Source: Roseiarcus sp963784805 (GTDB taxonomy: Bacteria; Pseudomonadota; Alphaproteobacteria; Rhizobiales; Beijerinckiaceae). Taken from it: DNA of 64,000 nucleotides. The position numbers were made by a program, and so were the translations under genes. The stretch is taken from assembly GCA_963784805.1 (NCBI GenBank), contig CAWASR010000019.1, positions 314,054 to 378,053 on the forward strand, given 5' to 3'. Below the pieces are notes generated by a model. That model saw only the letters and a list, made by a program, of their open reading frames with translations. It had not been told where the DNA came from and did no database searches. Within the stretch, counting starts at the first letter, position 1, and each line of letters begins with the position of its first letter. Shown here piece after piece: positions 39,944-50,587 of this stretch.

Positions 39944-40841
39944 TTAGGTGGCGCCGCCCCTCGGCGTCGGCCTGCGCCGAACGGACGGCGTCCGGGAAGC
40001 CGACGCCCAGTCGCGATCCTTTGGCGCGATGGGCAGGGGCGCCAAGGGCCCCGCTCCCGCGCCGAACTGCAACTCGCGCCCCGCCTCGATCGCCTGGCCC
40101 ACGAACGCCTTCGCCGCCGGGACGGCCTCGATCAGGGGCAGGCCGAGCGCCACATGCGCGGCGATCGCGCTCGACAGCACGCATCCGGTCCCATGCAGAT
40201 TGCGAGAGCCGATTTTCGCGGCGGCGAATTCGAAGCGTCCGGTCGCGCGCAATGAGCAGATCGACCGCCTCCTCGCCCGCCAGATGTCCGCCTTTCATCA
40301 ACACCGCGCGCGGCCCCAGCGCCAGCAGCGCAACGCCCTGGCGCGCCATCTCCGCCTCGCTGCCGGCCACCGGCGCGCCGATGAGCGCCGCCGCCTCGGC
40401 GAGGTTGGGGGTCAGGCAATCGACCAGCGGCAACAGCTTCGTTTTGATCGCGGCGGCGAAGCCGGCCCCGCTCAGCGGATCGCCGGACGAGGCGATCATG
40501 ACCGGATCGTAGACGATGAAGGGTCTGACCCCTTCTCCCCTCGCGCAAGAGAGGAGTTTCTCCGCCACCGCGCCAACGATTTCCGCCGTTCCCAGCATCC
40601 CGATCTTGATCGCCGCGACGGCAAAATCGCTCAATACGGCTTCGATCTGCGCCGCGACAATTCCCGGCGGCGCGTAATGGATCGCGCGCACCCCCTCGGT
40701 GTTCTGGGCGGTCAAGGCGGTGATGGCGCTCGCGCCGTGGACGCCGAGCGCGGCGAATGTCCTCAGATCCGCCTGCACGCCGGCGCCGCCGCCCGAGTCC
40801 GAGCCGGCGACGGTCAGCGCGATCGCAGTCCGGGCCGTCAC
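39944..40841 (-). pseudogene. thiD: Hydroxymethylpyrimidine (phosphate) kinase, frameshifted
   Basis: ThiD phosphorylates HMP-P in thiamin synthesis. The ribokinase-fold start VAGSDSGGGAGVQADLRTFA, IKIGMLGTAEIVGAVAEKL, YDPVMIASSGDPL and TPNLAEAAALIGAPV are all in one frame. The closing ATP motif LHGTGCVLSSAIAAHVALGL is in another frame; the shift is near 40237. GTG at 40841 overlaps the thiE stop (GTGA); an ATG eight codons upstream is possible. An in-frame read-through joins thiD's first part to mutS, producing an artificial long frame. Confidence 0.88.
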
Positions 40842-41443
40842 GCCGGACGCGTCGCCGCGATCCATTCTCGCGCGCGCGCCTCCGGGGCGGGATTAAGCGT
40901 GATGTCGGTGACGACCGAGACGACGTCCGCGCCGGCGGCGAGGCACAGTTTCGCGCGTTCAACATTCAATCCGCCGATCGCGACCAGCGGAATTGCGCCG
41001 ACGCGGCGCCTCCACTCGCCGATGCGGTCGAGCCCCTGCGGCGCGAACGCCATCGCTTTCAGGATGGTCGGATAGATCGGCCCGAGTGCGACATAGTCGG
41101 GATCGAGCTTGAGCGCCCGGGCGAGCTCAGCCTCGTCATGCGTGCTGACGCCGAGCCTTAGGCCCGCCCTGCGAATGGCGGCGATGTCCGCGCCGTCGAG
41201 ATCGCCCTGGCCGAGATGGACAAAGGGAGCGCCCTCGTCGATCGCGACGCGCCAATCGTCGTTGACGACCAGGGTCGCGCCGGTTCTGGCGCAGACCGCC
41301 AGCGCCTCGCGGGTCTCCGCCGCGACTATCGTCTGGTCCTTGTCCTTCACCCGCAATTGCACGAGTTTCGCGCCGACGCCGACAAGCCGGGCAACCCACT
41401 CGGCGCTGTCGACGATCGGGTAGAAGGGGTCCAGCCCGCTCAC
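40838..41443 (-). CDS. thiE: Thiamin phosphate synthase
   Basis: About 201 residues. ThiE joins HMP-PP and thiazole phosphate to thiamin phosphate. The TIM-barrel blocks are KLVQLRVKDKDQTIVAAET, TLVVNDDWRVAIDEGAPFVH, LGQGDLDGADIAAIRRAG, YVALGPIYPTILKAM and IPLVAIGGLN. The phosphate-binding GADVVSVVTDI region follows. GTG at 41443 overlaps the thiG stop as GTGA. The protein is slightly short and has a divergent pyrophosphate region (YPTILKAM in place of the usual TxTK). Confidence 0.9.
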   Translation of the reverse strand: MSGLDPFYPIVDSAEWVARLVGVGAKLVQLRVKDKDQTIVAAETREALAVCARTGATLVVNDDWRVAIDEGAPFVHLGQGDLDGADIAAIRRAGLRLGVSTHDEAELARALKLDPDYVALGPIYPTILKAMAFAPQGLDRIGEWRRRVGAIPLVAIGGLNVERAKLCLAAGADVVSVVTDITLNPAPEARAREWIAATRPA

Positions 41444-42228
41444 GTCAGAACGGCCTTGCCGACCACCGGCGTCGAGGGCGCGGCCATGTCGCGCGGCTGC
41501 ATCGGTCCGGCGAGAAAGGCCGCCCGGCCGGCATCGATCGCCTGGGCGAAGGCGCGCGCCATGGCGACCGGATCCCCCGCCTTGGCGACCGCGGTGTTGA
41601 GCAGCACGCCGTCGTAACCGAGCTCCATCGCCGCCGCCGCCTGCGACGGCAGGCCGAGCCCAGCGTCGACGATCAACGGAACGTCGGGGAAATGCGCGCG
41701 CAGCGCCCGCAAGCCGAACGGATTGTTGAGCCCCTTGCCGGAGCCGATCGGCGCGCCCCAGGGCATCAGCACCCTGCAGCCGGCCTCGATCAGCCGCTCG
41801 GCGACGACGAGGTCCTCGGTCGTATAGGGCAACACCTGAAAGCCGTTGTCCGAGAGAATCCGCGCCGCCTCGACCAGGCCGAACACGTCCGGCTGCAAAG
41901 TGTCGGCCTCGCCGATCACTTCGAGCTTGACCCAGGGCGTGCCGAACACTTCGCGCGCCATCTGGGCCGTCGTCACCGCTTCTTTCACACTGTGGCAGCC
42001 CGCGGTGTTGGGCAGAACGCGCGCGCCGATGTCGCGGACGAGCTTCCAAAAATCCTGCCCTTCCTTCAGCCGCGCCGATTCGCGGCGCAGCGACACGGTG
42101 AGAATTTCAGCGCCCGACGCGCGCGCCGCCTCGGCGAGAATGGCGGGCGAGGGATATTGCGACGTGCCGAGCATCAGCCGCGAGCGGAAGCTCGCGCCGT
42201 AGAGGGTGAGGTCGGGGGATGGGGTCAT
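41440..42228 (-). CDS. thiG: Thiazole synthase
   Basis: ThiG makes the thiazole ring from deoxyxylulose phosphate, dehydroglycine and ThiS thiocarboxylate. The 262-residue protein has SRLMLGTSQYPSPAILAEAA, VLPNTAGCHSVKEAV, VKLEVIGEADTLQPD with the Schiff-base lysine, and MPWGAPIGSGKGLNNPF. The C-terminal end DAGLGLPSQAAAAMELGYDG is typical. It starts after a gap of about 170 bases that separates it from the PIN/Phd pair and is coupled to thiE. Confidence 0.96.
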   Translation of the reverse strand: MTPSPDLTLYGASFRSRLMLGTSQYPSPAILAEAARASGAEILTVSLRRESARLKEGQDFWKLVRDIGARVLPNTAGCHSVKEAVTTAQMAREVFGTPWVKLEVIGEADTLQPDVFGLVEAARILSDNGFQVLPYTTEDLVVAERLIEAGCRVLMPWGAPIGSGKGLNNPFGLRALRAHFPDVPLIVDAGLGLPSQAAAAMELGYDGVLLNTAVAKAGDPVAMARAFAQAIDAGRAAFLAGPMQPRDMAAPSTPVVGKAVLT

Positions 42229-42247
42229 GTATTATTGCCTAGACTAT

Positions 42248-42273
42248 GCGTCATCGCGAGCGGAGCGAAGCGA
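42248..42273. repeat. Half copy of the REP-like palindrome
   Basis: The sequence GTCATCGCGAGCGGAGCGAA resembles one arm of the palindromes at 53207-53298 and 53524-53615. No matching second arm is seen. It lies between thiG and the PIN toxin gene, where the operon has been interrupted. Confidence 0.4.
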
Positions 42274-42402
42274 CCCCGCCGTTGTGCTGGATCGCGCAAC
42301 GAGATGAATTCGTTGAGCGATCCGCTCACTGTTTGTTCGCCACTTCACAGGCGATCGCGTCCAGCGGGTTCGGCTTCGACTTGGGGGCCATTGGATTCTC
42401 CG

Positions 42403-42816
42403 CTATTCCCATGGGTTCGCCACCGGAAAGCCCAACCCTTGGAAGTGTTTGATATTCCGCGTGACCAGCGTCCCGTCCTTGGCGATCGCCGTCGCAGCGA
42501 TGAACGAGTCGAGGATCGGCACGGTGCGCCCGCGTTTCGATTCGGCTCCGCGCAACCGTCCCGCGACCTCGGCCAGGTGCACGTCGATCGCAACAATGCG
42601 ACCGTGAAAGCGCCTCTTCATTTGCTCGATGTAGTTGTTGAGGACCTCGACCCGCGCGCCCTGGGCCAGCCGCGCGACGCCATAGGCCAATTCGTGAAAG
42701 ACGATCGCGCTGAGCCAGAGATCCGAGCGTTCATTGAGAAAGGCGGCGACGCGCGGCTCAGGGCGCGGACGCAGGATCTCCGAAACAACATTGCTGTCGA
42801 TGACGAAGCGGTTCAT
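42403..42816 (-). CDS. PIN-domain toxin (VapC-type)
   Basis: A 137-residue PIN nuclease. The start FVIDSNVVSEILRPRPEPRV holds the first acidic residue, a Glu follows in IVFHELAYGVARL, and VPILDSFIAATAIAKDGTLV with TRNIKHF holds the last acidic residues. VapC toxins cut tRNA or rRNA; the target here is unknown. The start overlaps the antitoxin stop by four bases. The module lies inside the thiamin operon between thiS and thiG, in the same direction, so it could be transcribed from the TPP-controlled promoter. Confidence 0.9.
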   Translation of the reverse strand: MNRFVIDSNVVSEILRPRPEPRVAAFLNERSDLWLSAIVFHELAYGVARLAQGARVEVLNNYIEQMKRRFHGRIVAIDVHLAEVAGRLRGAESKRGRTVPILDSFIAATAIAKDGTLVTRNIKHFQGLGFPVANPWE

Positions 42817-43145
42817 GCGCGCCCCTTCCGACCGGCTCGGGCCTTACCGCCGCCGGCCCGCGAAACGGAACTCCCCTCGCCCTGCCTTGCGACGTCCTCG
42901 AACCACGCGAACGGATCAGGTCGATCATCGTCCCGCGAGGGCAGCTCAAGTTCGAAACCGCGCGGCGCGGTGTCGACCAGCCATTTGCCGAGATGCGGCT
43001 CTTCATCGTGCGCTGACAGCCGCTTGTATTGGTCCATCGAAACGACGACGCAGGGATCTAGCGCGCCGATGACTTGCGGCTCGCCCTGCTTCGCTCGTTT
43101 GAGCACTTCGGAAAGCTTTGCCTTCGCTTCCTGGACTGTCCACAT
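42813..43145 (-). CDS. Phd/YefM-type antitoxin
   Basis: A 110-residue protein with the Phd N-terminal DNA-binding and dimerisation pattern: MWTVQEAKAKLSEVLKRAKQ, then CVVVSMDQYKRLSAHDE. The C-terminal half is charged, Gly/Arg-rich and likely disordered until bound to the toxin. Such antitoxins repress their own operon. It is translated with the PIN toxin, and its start lies about 70 bases after thiS. Confidence 0.88.
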   Translation of the reverse strand: MWTVQEAKAKLSEVLKRAKQGEPQVIGALDPCVVVSMDQYKRLSAHDEEPHLGKWLVDTAPRGFELELPSRDDDRPDPFAWFEDVARQGEGSSVSRAGGGKARAGRKGRA

Positions 43146-43218
43146 CGCGCCTCTCCCACGGCCTTGCGTTATGGACCACTCTAGACTAGATCGAGCGCGG
43201 CATCAATCGTCTCGCGCT

Positions 43219-43416
43219 TCACCCCCCCTGCCGCGGGGCGACGATCTCGATCCGGTCGCCGTCCTTGACTGGCGTCGCCTCGCGCGCGCGGGCCGGCACG
43301 AACTCGCCGTTGACCGCGGTCGCGACTTTGGCATCCTGGTACTCGAGCGCCGACAGCGCGCCGGCGAGCGTCGTCGCCTCGATCTCGCGATGTTCGCCGT
43401 TGACCACAAGCCTCAC
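43219..43416 (-). CDS. thiS: Sulfur carrier protein ThiS
   Basis: A 65-residue ubiquitin-fold protein that carries sulfur as a C-terminal thiocarboxylate to ThiG. The required ending is present (VAPRQGG). Start GTG overlaps the thiO stop as GTGA; the first residues read RLVVNGEHREIEATTLAGAL, and the middle VATAVNGEFVPARAR is typical. No thiF is present in the window, so sulfur charging must use a gene elsewhere. Confidence 0.95.
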   Translation of the reverse strand: MRLVVNGEHREIEATTLAGALSALEYQDAKVATAVNGEFVPARAREATPVKDGDRIEIVAPRQGG

Positions 43417-44411
43417 GCCGGGACTCCCGCCGGCTCGGTCGCGGCCGCGCTCGAGCGCGCGAACGCGAGCTCCGCCGCGCGCTGGGCCAGGGCCGGCGCG
43501 AGCAGGAACCCATGCCGATAGAGGCCATTGACGAAGAGCCGGCCGGCCCGCTCGACCACGCCCGGCATGTTGTCAGGAAAGGCGGGGCGAACGTCGGCGC
43601 GCATCTCGACGATCTCGGCTTCGCCGAAGGCCGGATGCAGCGCATAAGCCGCGTTCATGAGTTCGATCGCCGAGCGAACGCTGACGCCGCCCCTGTCGCC
43701 GCTTTCGATCATGGTCGCGCCGATCATGTAGAGCCCCTCGCCGCGCGGCACGACATAAAGGGGAATGCGCGGATGCAGAAAGCGCACGCATCGGCTGATG
43801 CTGACGTCGCTTGCGCGCGCCAACAGCATTTCGCCGCGTACGGGGCGCAATTCCGGCAGCGTGTCGCGCGCCGCAAAGCCGCGGCAATCGACGACCGTCT
43901 CGAAACCGCGCGCCTCATGCGGCTCAGTCCCGAGACGCGCTGTCCCGCCGAGCGCCTCGAAGCGGGCGAGGAGCGCCTTCAGCGCCTGGCGCGGATCGAG
44001 ATGACCCTCGCCGGCGAAGAAAAGTCCGCGGCGGAATCGTCCGGCAAGCTCCGGCTCCAGCGCGGCGATCCCCGCTTCGTCAAGCCGCTGATGATTGAAC
44101 GTCCGGGCGGCGAAACGCTCGACCTCGCCGGCGTCGCGCGGGCCGGCGACGACGAGCGTGCCCGTACGAGAAACTTCGGCGCCGTGCGCTTCCCACCAGT
44201 CGAGGGCGCCCGCGCCGAGCCGCACGACCTCCTCCGGCGCGCTTTCACCCTCGCAATTGGGCGCCAGCATGCCGCCTGCGATCCACGAGGCGGAAGCCTC
44301 GCCAAGCTTCGCCGCGCGCTCGGCCAGCGTCGTCGCCGCGCCGCGTTCCTGCAGCGTGAGCGCCGTGCAAAGCCCGGCGACGCCGGCGCCGATGACGAGC
44401 GCGCGCGTCAT
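43413..44411 (-). CDS. thiO: Glycine oxidase ThiO
   Basis: A 332-residue FAD amine oxidase (DadA/DAO family) that gives dehydroglycine for the thiazole ring. The start MTRALVIGAGVAGLCTALTL has the dinucleotide motif; then ASASWIAGGMLAPNCEGESA, the substrate-side Arg-containing blocks, and MIGATMIESGDRGGVSVRS are typical. The C-terminal VNGLYRHGFLLAPALAQRAA is typical of ThiO. Use of oxygen for dehydroglycine fits an aerobic bacterium. It overlaps the GFA gene (ATGA) and thiS. Confidence 0.93.
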   Translation of the reverse strand: MTRALVIGAGVAGLCTALTLQERGAATTLAERAAKLGEASASWIAGGMLAPNCEGESAPEEVVRLGAGALDWWEAHGAEVSRTGTLVVAGPRDAGEVERFAARTFNHQRLDEAGIAALEPELAGRFRRGLFFAGEGHLDPRQALKALLARFEALGGTARLGTEPHEARGFETVVDCRGFAARDTLPELRPVRGEMLLARASDVSISRCVRFLHPRIPLYVVPRGEGLYMIGATMIESGDRGGVSVRSAIELMNAAYALHPAFGEAEIVEMRADVRPAFPDNMPGVVERAGRLFVNGLYRHGFLLAPALAQRAAELAFARSSAAATEPAGVPA

Positions 44412-44806
44412 AGATGTCGCGTCTCCCTCGGCGTCGACGCCCAATCATTGTGAAGGCCGCCGCTGTAGCTCAACGGCGCCGCCATCAATTCTTCGATGTC
44501 GACGTCCCCGAGGCAGGCGACGCTCACGTTGACATGGTCGCGCCCCGCCATGTTCGGCGCGTCGACCCGATCCCAGACGTGGACGTCGCAGCGCGGGCAA
44601 AAGAAATGATGCGCGACCGGGTTGAGGCCGCGATCGTCGGCCGCCTCGCCCAAGGCGCGTAAGTCATCCTGCTCCACCCGCACGAGCCGGAACCGCGACT
44701 TGGCGCAGCAGGCGCAATTGCGCTTGAGCGTGCCGGCCGCGAAGTCGAGGTCGACCTCGGAGCGCAGCCCTCCGCAATGGCGGCCGCCCCGACAGGCGCG
44801 CTTCAC
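44408..44806 (-). CDS. GFA/CENP-V-type zinc protein in thiamin operon
   Basis: A 132-residue protein resembling glutathione-dependent formaldehyde-activating enzymes. Zinc-type Cys pairs are CRGGRHCGGL, NCACCAKSRF and FFCPRCDVHVWDRV. The GTG start follows GGGAGGCGGG at a good distance. It lies between thiC and thiO and overlaps thiO by four bases, so it is a true member of this operon. A role in thiamin synthesis is not known; zinc-linked sulfur chemistry or formaldehyde handling (ThiC releases C1 products) are possible ideas only. Confidence 0.8.
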   Translation of the reverse strand: MKRACRGGRHCGGLRSEVDLDFAAGTLKRNCACCAKSRFRLVRVEQDDLRALGEAADDRGLNPVAHHFFCPRCDVHVWDRVDAPNMAGRDHVNVSVACLGDVDIEELMAAPLSYSGGLHNDWASTPRETRHL

Positions 44807-44848
44807 TGCCCGCCTCCCGCGTTGAACCGACGGGCGGCAAAGAAGGAT

Positions 44849-46678
<1,830 letters not shown>

Positions 46679-46744
46679 GGACCTTGTCCTCGCGCGACGG
46701 GTCCCGACGGCGGGAGCGAGCGACCAAGAACGACCATGGCGGCC

Positions 46745-46829
46745 GCTACGTCCCTTCGCCGGCATGACCCGGATCAGGTTCAAAGGGTTCGGCTCGACGC
46801 CGTCTCAGCCCCGTTCGGGGCGCCCCTCG
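46745..46829 (-). promoter_or_regulatory. TPP riboswitch (THI box)
   Basis: On the minus strand the element contains GGGGCTGAGA and then CCTGATCCGGGTCATGCCGG and GCGAAGGGA, the universally conserved THI-box segments, with the closing stem GAGGGGCGCCCC. It lies about 67 bases upstream of the thiC start, close enough to sequester the ribosome site when TPP binds. It should repress the whole operon, including the GFA and toxin-antitoxin genes. Confidence 0.95.
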
Positions 46830-46996
46830 AGCAAGGAGCGAATCTCGACCTCCCGAGGCTGTCTGTCAACTCTCGCAAAGACCGGGCGGCCGCCCGGTTG
46901 GTCTCTCCGGAAGGCGGGAGGCCGATCTCGGCCGTTCGCCCTTCCCCGGCGCGAGCGAGAACGCGCTCGAGCGGCGATTCGGCGGGAGCGGGCCCC

Positions 46997-48259
46997 TCAG
47001 GGGAACAATCCTCGCGCCTGCTTGGCCTTGCGCACCCGCTCGACCCCGATCGCCATCGCCGCCGTGCGGCTGGAGACGCCGTCGCGCCTGGCTCTCGCGG
47101 CGACCATCGCCCACGACCGGTCGAGCGCTCTCTCCAGCCGGTCCATGACTTCGTCCTTCGACCAGAAATACTGCTGCAGATCCTGGACCCACTCGAAATA
47201 ACTGACGGTGACGCCGCCGGCGTTGCAGAGAATGTCGGGGATGACCATGATGCCGTCGTTGCGCTCGGCGAGCACGCGATCGGCCTCGGGCGTCGTCGGG
47301 CCGTTCGCGCCCTCGGCGATCACGCGGCAGCGCAGGCGCCGCGCGATGTCGGCGTCGATCACCCGCTCGAGCGCGCACGGCGCCAGAACGTCGCAGGGCT
47401 GTTCGAGAAGCTCGCGCGGGTCGATCACCGCCTGGCTCGAAAAACCCGCGAGCACGCCTGCTTTCTCGGCGTGATCGGCCAGCGCGCCGACGTCCAGGCC
47501 GCCGGGATCGTAGTAGGCGACGGTATGGTCGCTGACTCCGACGACCCGAAGGCCGCGCGCGGCGAGGCCGAGCGCCGCGTGGGAGCCGACGTTGCCGAAA
47601 CCCTGGACGATCGCGGTCGCGCCTATCGCCGGGATCTCCAGCGCCTCCAGAGCGCGGAATGCGAGGAAGGCGACGCCGTGTCCGGTCGCCTCGCGCCGCC
47701 CCAGCGTTCCGCCGGTGCCGACCGGCTTGCCGGTCACGATCTCGGGCACAGTGATTCCCTGGTACATGGAATAGGTGTCCATGAACCACGCCATCACCTG
47801 TTCGTTGGTGCCCATGTCCGGCGCCATGACGTCGACCCGCGGCCCGACGAAGGGGATCATTTCCTGCATATAACGGCGCGACAGGTTCTCGAGCTCGTTC
47901 AGCGACAGCGCGCGCGGGTCGACTGCGACGCCGCCCTTGCCGCCGCCGTAGGGAAGATCGGCCAGCGCGCATTTCCAGCTCATCCAGATCGCGAGAGCCG
48001 CGATTTCGCCGATGTCGACGTTGGGGGCGAAGCGCGTGCCGCCCTTGGCGGGGCCGAGCGTCAGATGGTGCTGCACCCGATAGCCGGCGAAAACCTCGGT
48101 GCGGCCGTCGTCCATGTGAATCGGACAGGAGACGACGATGGCGCGCTTTGGGTAAAGCAGGCGGTCGCGTTCGTCCTCCGCGATGCCCAGATGATCCGCG
48201 ATGACGCGGAACTGATTGCGGGCCATCTCGAACACCGGACCCGAATAGAGGCTCTCCAT
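46997..48259 (-). CDS. Glutamate/leucine/phenylalanine dehydrogenase family protein
   Basis: A 420-residue ELFV dehydrogenase. The substrate and catalytic signature is LPYGGGKGGVAVDPRALS with the catalytic lysine; the preceding GYRVQHHLTLGPAKGGTRFA also fits. The Rossmann motif is VQGFGNVGSHAALGLAARG, and VAPCALERVID and GANGPTTPEAD close the pocket. Length and motifs fit NAD-dependent glutamate dehydrogenase, which links 2-oxoglutarate and glutamate. A branched-chain substrate cannot be ruled out. No operon partner is seen. Confidence 0.92.
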   Translation of the reverse strand: MESLYSGPVFEMARNQFRVIADHLGIAEDERDRLLYPKRAIVVSCPIHMDDGRTEVFAGYRVQHHLTLGPAKGGTRFAPNVDIGEIAALAIWMSWKCALADLPYGGGKGGVAVDPRALSLNELENLSRRYMQEMIPFVGPRVDVMAPDMGTNEQVMAWFMDTYSMYQGITVPEIVTGKPVGTGGTLGRREATGHGVAFLAFRALEALEIPAIGATAIVQGFGNVGSHAALGLAARGLRVVGVSDHTVAYYDPGGLDVGALADHAEKAGVLAGFSSQAVIDPRELLEQPCDVLAPCALERVIDADIARRLRCRVIAEGANGPTTPEADRVLAERNDGIMVIPDILCNAGGVTVSYFEWVQDLQQYFWSKDEVMDRLERALDRSWAMVAARARRDGVSSRTAAMAIGVERVRKAKQARGLFP

Positions 48260-48403
48260 GAGGTTCTCCCAAGCGCCGGCCGGCGATGTTAGCGGCGATC
48301 GGCGACGAAGGCGAACGGCGGCCGGGCACCGACGCGCGCACCCTATCGGCGCCGAGAGGCCTGCTGCGTTCGACGCCGCGGCGCCTCAGGAAAAACCGGA
48401 ATC

Positions 48404-48446
48404 TTCTTTCTGATTTTCGAAATTCATGCTATTCTCGCGTCTTTCG
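48404..48446 (+). promoter_or_regulatory. Conserved promoter block of HTH gene copy 1
   Basis: The block starts TTCTTTCTGATTT and includes CATGCTATTCT. It matches the block at 53690-53732 in about 27 of the first 32 positions without gaps. TATTCT fits a -10 box, and TTTCTG 17 bases upstream could be a -35 box. Shared conservation beyond the two boxes suggests a protein site as well. Confidence 0.55.
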
Positions 48447-48484
48447 AACCAACGCCGCCGGGCGCGCGGGGAAACGAGGCGAGA

Positions 48485-49000
48485 ATGGATCATCAGACGG
48501 CGTCCGCTCCGAAGCGGCGGCGCGACGCCTATGGCAGGCTGTTGCGGCGCGGGCGCGTCTTCGCCCGGCTCAGCGAGGGTTGGGCCTATGACGAGATCGC
48601 GCGCCAGGAGGGCCTGACGGCCGAGCGCGTCCGACAGATCGTGCGCGAGGTCATGAAGAAACGGCCGGTCGACAACGGCGCCGATCACGCGCTGCTGCAA
48701 ATGGCGCGCCTCGCGCCGGCGATCCAGATGGCCGGGGACGCGGTCCTCAAGGGCGACGTCAAGGCCATCGCGCCTTTGTTGAAGGTGCTCGACCGGCTCG
48801 ACCGCTGCCAGAGGGTCGCCAGCGAGAACCGGGACGAGGACGGCGGAGACCGCCAGAAGCTCCTGGACAAGATCAACCAGATCGCCGCGAGACTTAAGGA
48901 CGACAAGCCGAAAATGGATGCGCAGGCGGCCGAGGCTTCGGATGGCGGCGAGGCGGCCGCGGGCGAGGCGGGCGAGGCGAGTTTCGCCTGGCGATTATGA
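48485..49000 (+). CDS. HTH DNA-binding protein, copy 1 (unknown family)
   Basis: A 171-residue protein. Residues 16-60 form a sigma-region-4-like HTH: RRGRVFARLSEGWAYDEIAR, then QEGLTAERVRQIVREVMKK. A conserved helical segment follows (ALLQMARLAPAIQMAGDAVL and IAPLLKVLDRLDRCQ). The tail is Ala/Gly/Glu-rich. It is a clear paralogue of the protein at 53772-54503, and the two share their promoter block. I do not recognise an established function; it could be an autoregulator or a small-terminase-like DNA binder. Confidence 0.75.
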   Translation: MDHQTASAPKRRRDAYGRLLRRGRVFARLSEGWAYDEIARQEGLTAERVRQIVREVMKKRPVDNGADHALLQMARLAPAIQMAGDAVLKGDVKAIAPLLKVLDRLDRCQRVASENRDEDGGDRQKLLDKINQIAARLKDDKPKMDAQAAEASDGGEAAAGEAGEASFAWRL

Positions 49001-49497
49001 CTGGGGCCAATTCGCCGGCAAGCGGATTGCCGGCATGTTTGGGCCAAAATCCAGAATGTTCCGTCTTTTTCAAAGAGTTACCGTGGGGAGCGGCTACGGG
49101 GCTTCCAGAATCCGCTCCTGATTTGACTTGTTTCCCTTCGTCCTGCCTGGATCGTTCTGATTTGCCTTATGCTTGCGGGGGTGACGACGCGGTTGAGGCG
49201 GTTCATAGGACAACATCGCACGGCGCACAGAAATGGGTAAAGAAGGGCGTGTCGCCACAATCAGACATGACGCCGCCGCCTTGACGACCACAACCGGTTG
49301 CCAAAGATCATTCAAGGTGTGAAGTTCAGCGACGGGTGCGACGTCATCGCCAAGCCAGATTGCGTTCAAACCCAAACTGCCGCCGCCCGATCCGTCAGGC
49401 CATCACCAAAAATCGTCGATAGCTGCAAAAGGGCTACGCCGACTATCCACCGCTGCCGGGACTTGAGCTGCCGATACCGCAACCGGGAGACAGCGCA
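49001..49497 (+). other. Intergenic stretch with a repeat and no clear gene
   Basis: This contains the first copy of an 80-base repeat (49171-49252) and no recognisable gene. Just before the hydrolase start one plus frame reads KGYADYPPLPGLELPIPQPG, which may be the tail of a lost gene. I see no terminator with a proper U tract. Confidence 0.4.
49171..49252. repeat. 80-base interspersed repeat, copy 1
   Basis: The copy includes GGGGGTGACGACGCGGTTGA and CATAGGACAACATCGCACGG. It matches 53001-53084 in the same orientation at roughly 80 percent. The two copies bracket the decayed genes and the IS110 element, so they could be ends of a former larger element or a MITE-like repeat. Confidence 0.6.
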
Positions 49498-50426
49498 ATG
49501 ACCATAATTCACCACCGAGAATATTTGGTCGACCGCGTCGCCATGGGGCCCATACGATTAACGCTCGGGTCCGCGAAAGGAAGCATCAACGGGCCAAGCG
49601 CCCGTAAGACGTTCGACGAGATCATGGAAGATGTTCCGGCCGCTTCGGGAGTAACCTACGAGGCAGCGATCGTCGGCGGCGTGTCGGGATGGTGGTGCCG
49701 ACCAGAGGAGGCGCTGCAAGGCGCCGTCATCCTTTATTTCCACGGAGGCGGTTATGTGGTTGGCGCGTCCCAAGCCTACCAACACTTCGTCGGGCAGGTC
49801 GCCGCAAGCGCGAAAGTCGCGGCATTCGTACCAGACTACAGGCTTGCCCCGGAATACCCATTCCCAGCCGCGGTAGAGGACGCACAGGCTATCTACTTAG
49901 GCCAGGTTGCTGAAGGAGTTACAAACATAGCGCTTGCGGGCGACTTAGCCGGCGGCGGTCTCGCCCTGATCCTTCTTTCGTGGGCGGTCGCCAAGGCGCG
50001 CACCGGCTCCGGTCCCATTCCCAAGGGCGCGGCGGTGATATCGGCTTGGACCGACCTGGCGATGGCCGGCAAGAGCATGGTGACCCGTGCGAACGCCGAC
50101 CCGCTCTCGACACCGGCGCAGCTTGCCGCCATGGCGCGGCTCTATCTGGCAGGTCGGGACCCGCACGATCCGCTGGCGTCCCCGCTTTACGGCGATCTTG
50201 CCGGTTTGCCCCCGGTCAGAATGCATGTGGGTGAAGACGACGTTCTCCTTGACGACTTCGTCCGGTACGGCGAGCGGTTCGAACGAGAGGGTGGGACGAT
50301 CCAAGTGCATACTTGGCAAGGCATGATCCACGCTTTCCGTCCAACGTCGCGCTCCTGAAGGCCGCCAAGGAGGCGCTGGATGACGTCGGCGATTTCCAGA
50401 ACCGGCAGCTGCTCGAAGATCCGTAG
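49498..50426 (+). pseudogene. HSL-type alpha/beta hydrolase, nucleophile lost and frameshifted
   Basis: A hormone-sensitive-lipase-type esterase. The oxyanion motif FHGGGYVVGASQAYQHFV is intact, and DYRLAPEYPFPAAVEDA follows. The nucleophile elbow reads AGDLAGGGLAL instead of GDSAGG; TTA replaces TCA, a one-base change. Near 50333 a missing base ends the frame early, and the restored read is FPSNVALLKAAKEALDDVGD, ending at 50426. The acid and His regions (GEDDVLLDD, MIHAF) remain. Loss of Ser and the shift together indicate real inactivation. Confidence 0.85.
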
Positions 50427-50587
50427 CGGTCGCGGCATGTGACGCACGACAGAACAAGGGCCCAATTAGCCTCCCCGTCGCAAGATCATGGACCAGTGTT
50501 TTTCCGACGAGATATCGTGCGAGCCCCGACGGTATCCACAGAGCAATTAAGCACGGGGGAGACGCTCTATATTCCGTATGGCTAGCG

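Noticed and set aside
40838..42049. A 403-codon frame joining an antisense-like leader to ThiE
   Set aside because: Only the last 200 codons match ThiE; the first part lies over thiG in another frame. GTG at 41443 is the sensible start.
46745..46829. A small antisense gene over the THI box
   Set aside because: The conserved riboswitch segments and place before thiC fully explain the sequence.
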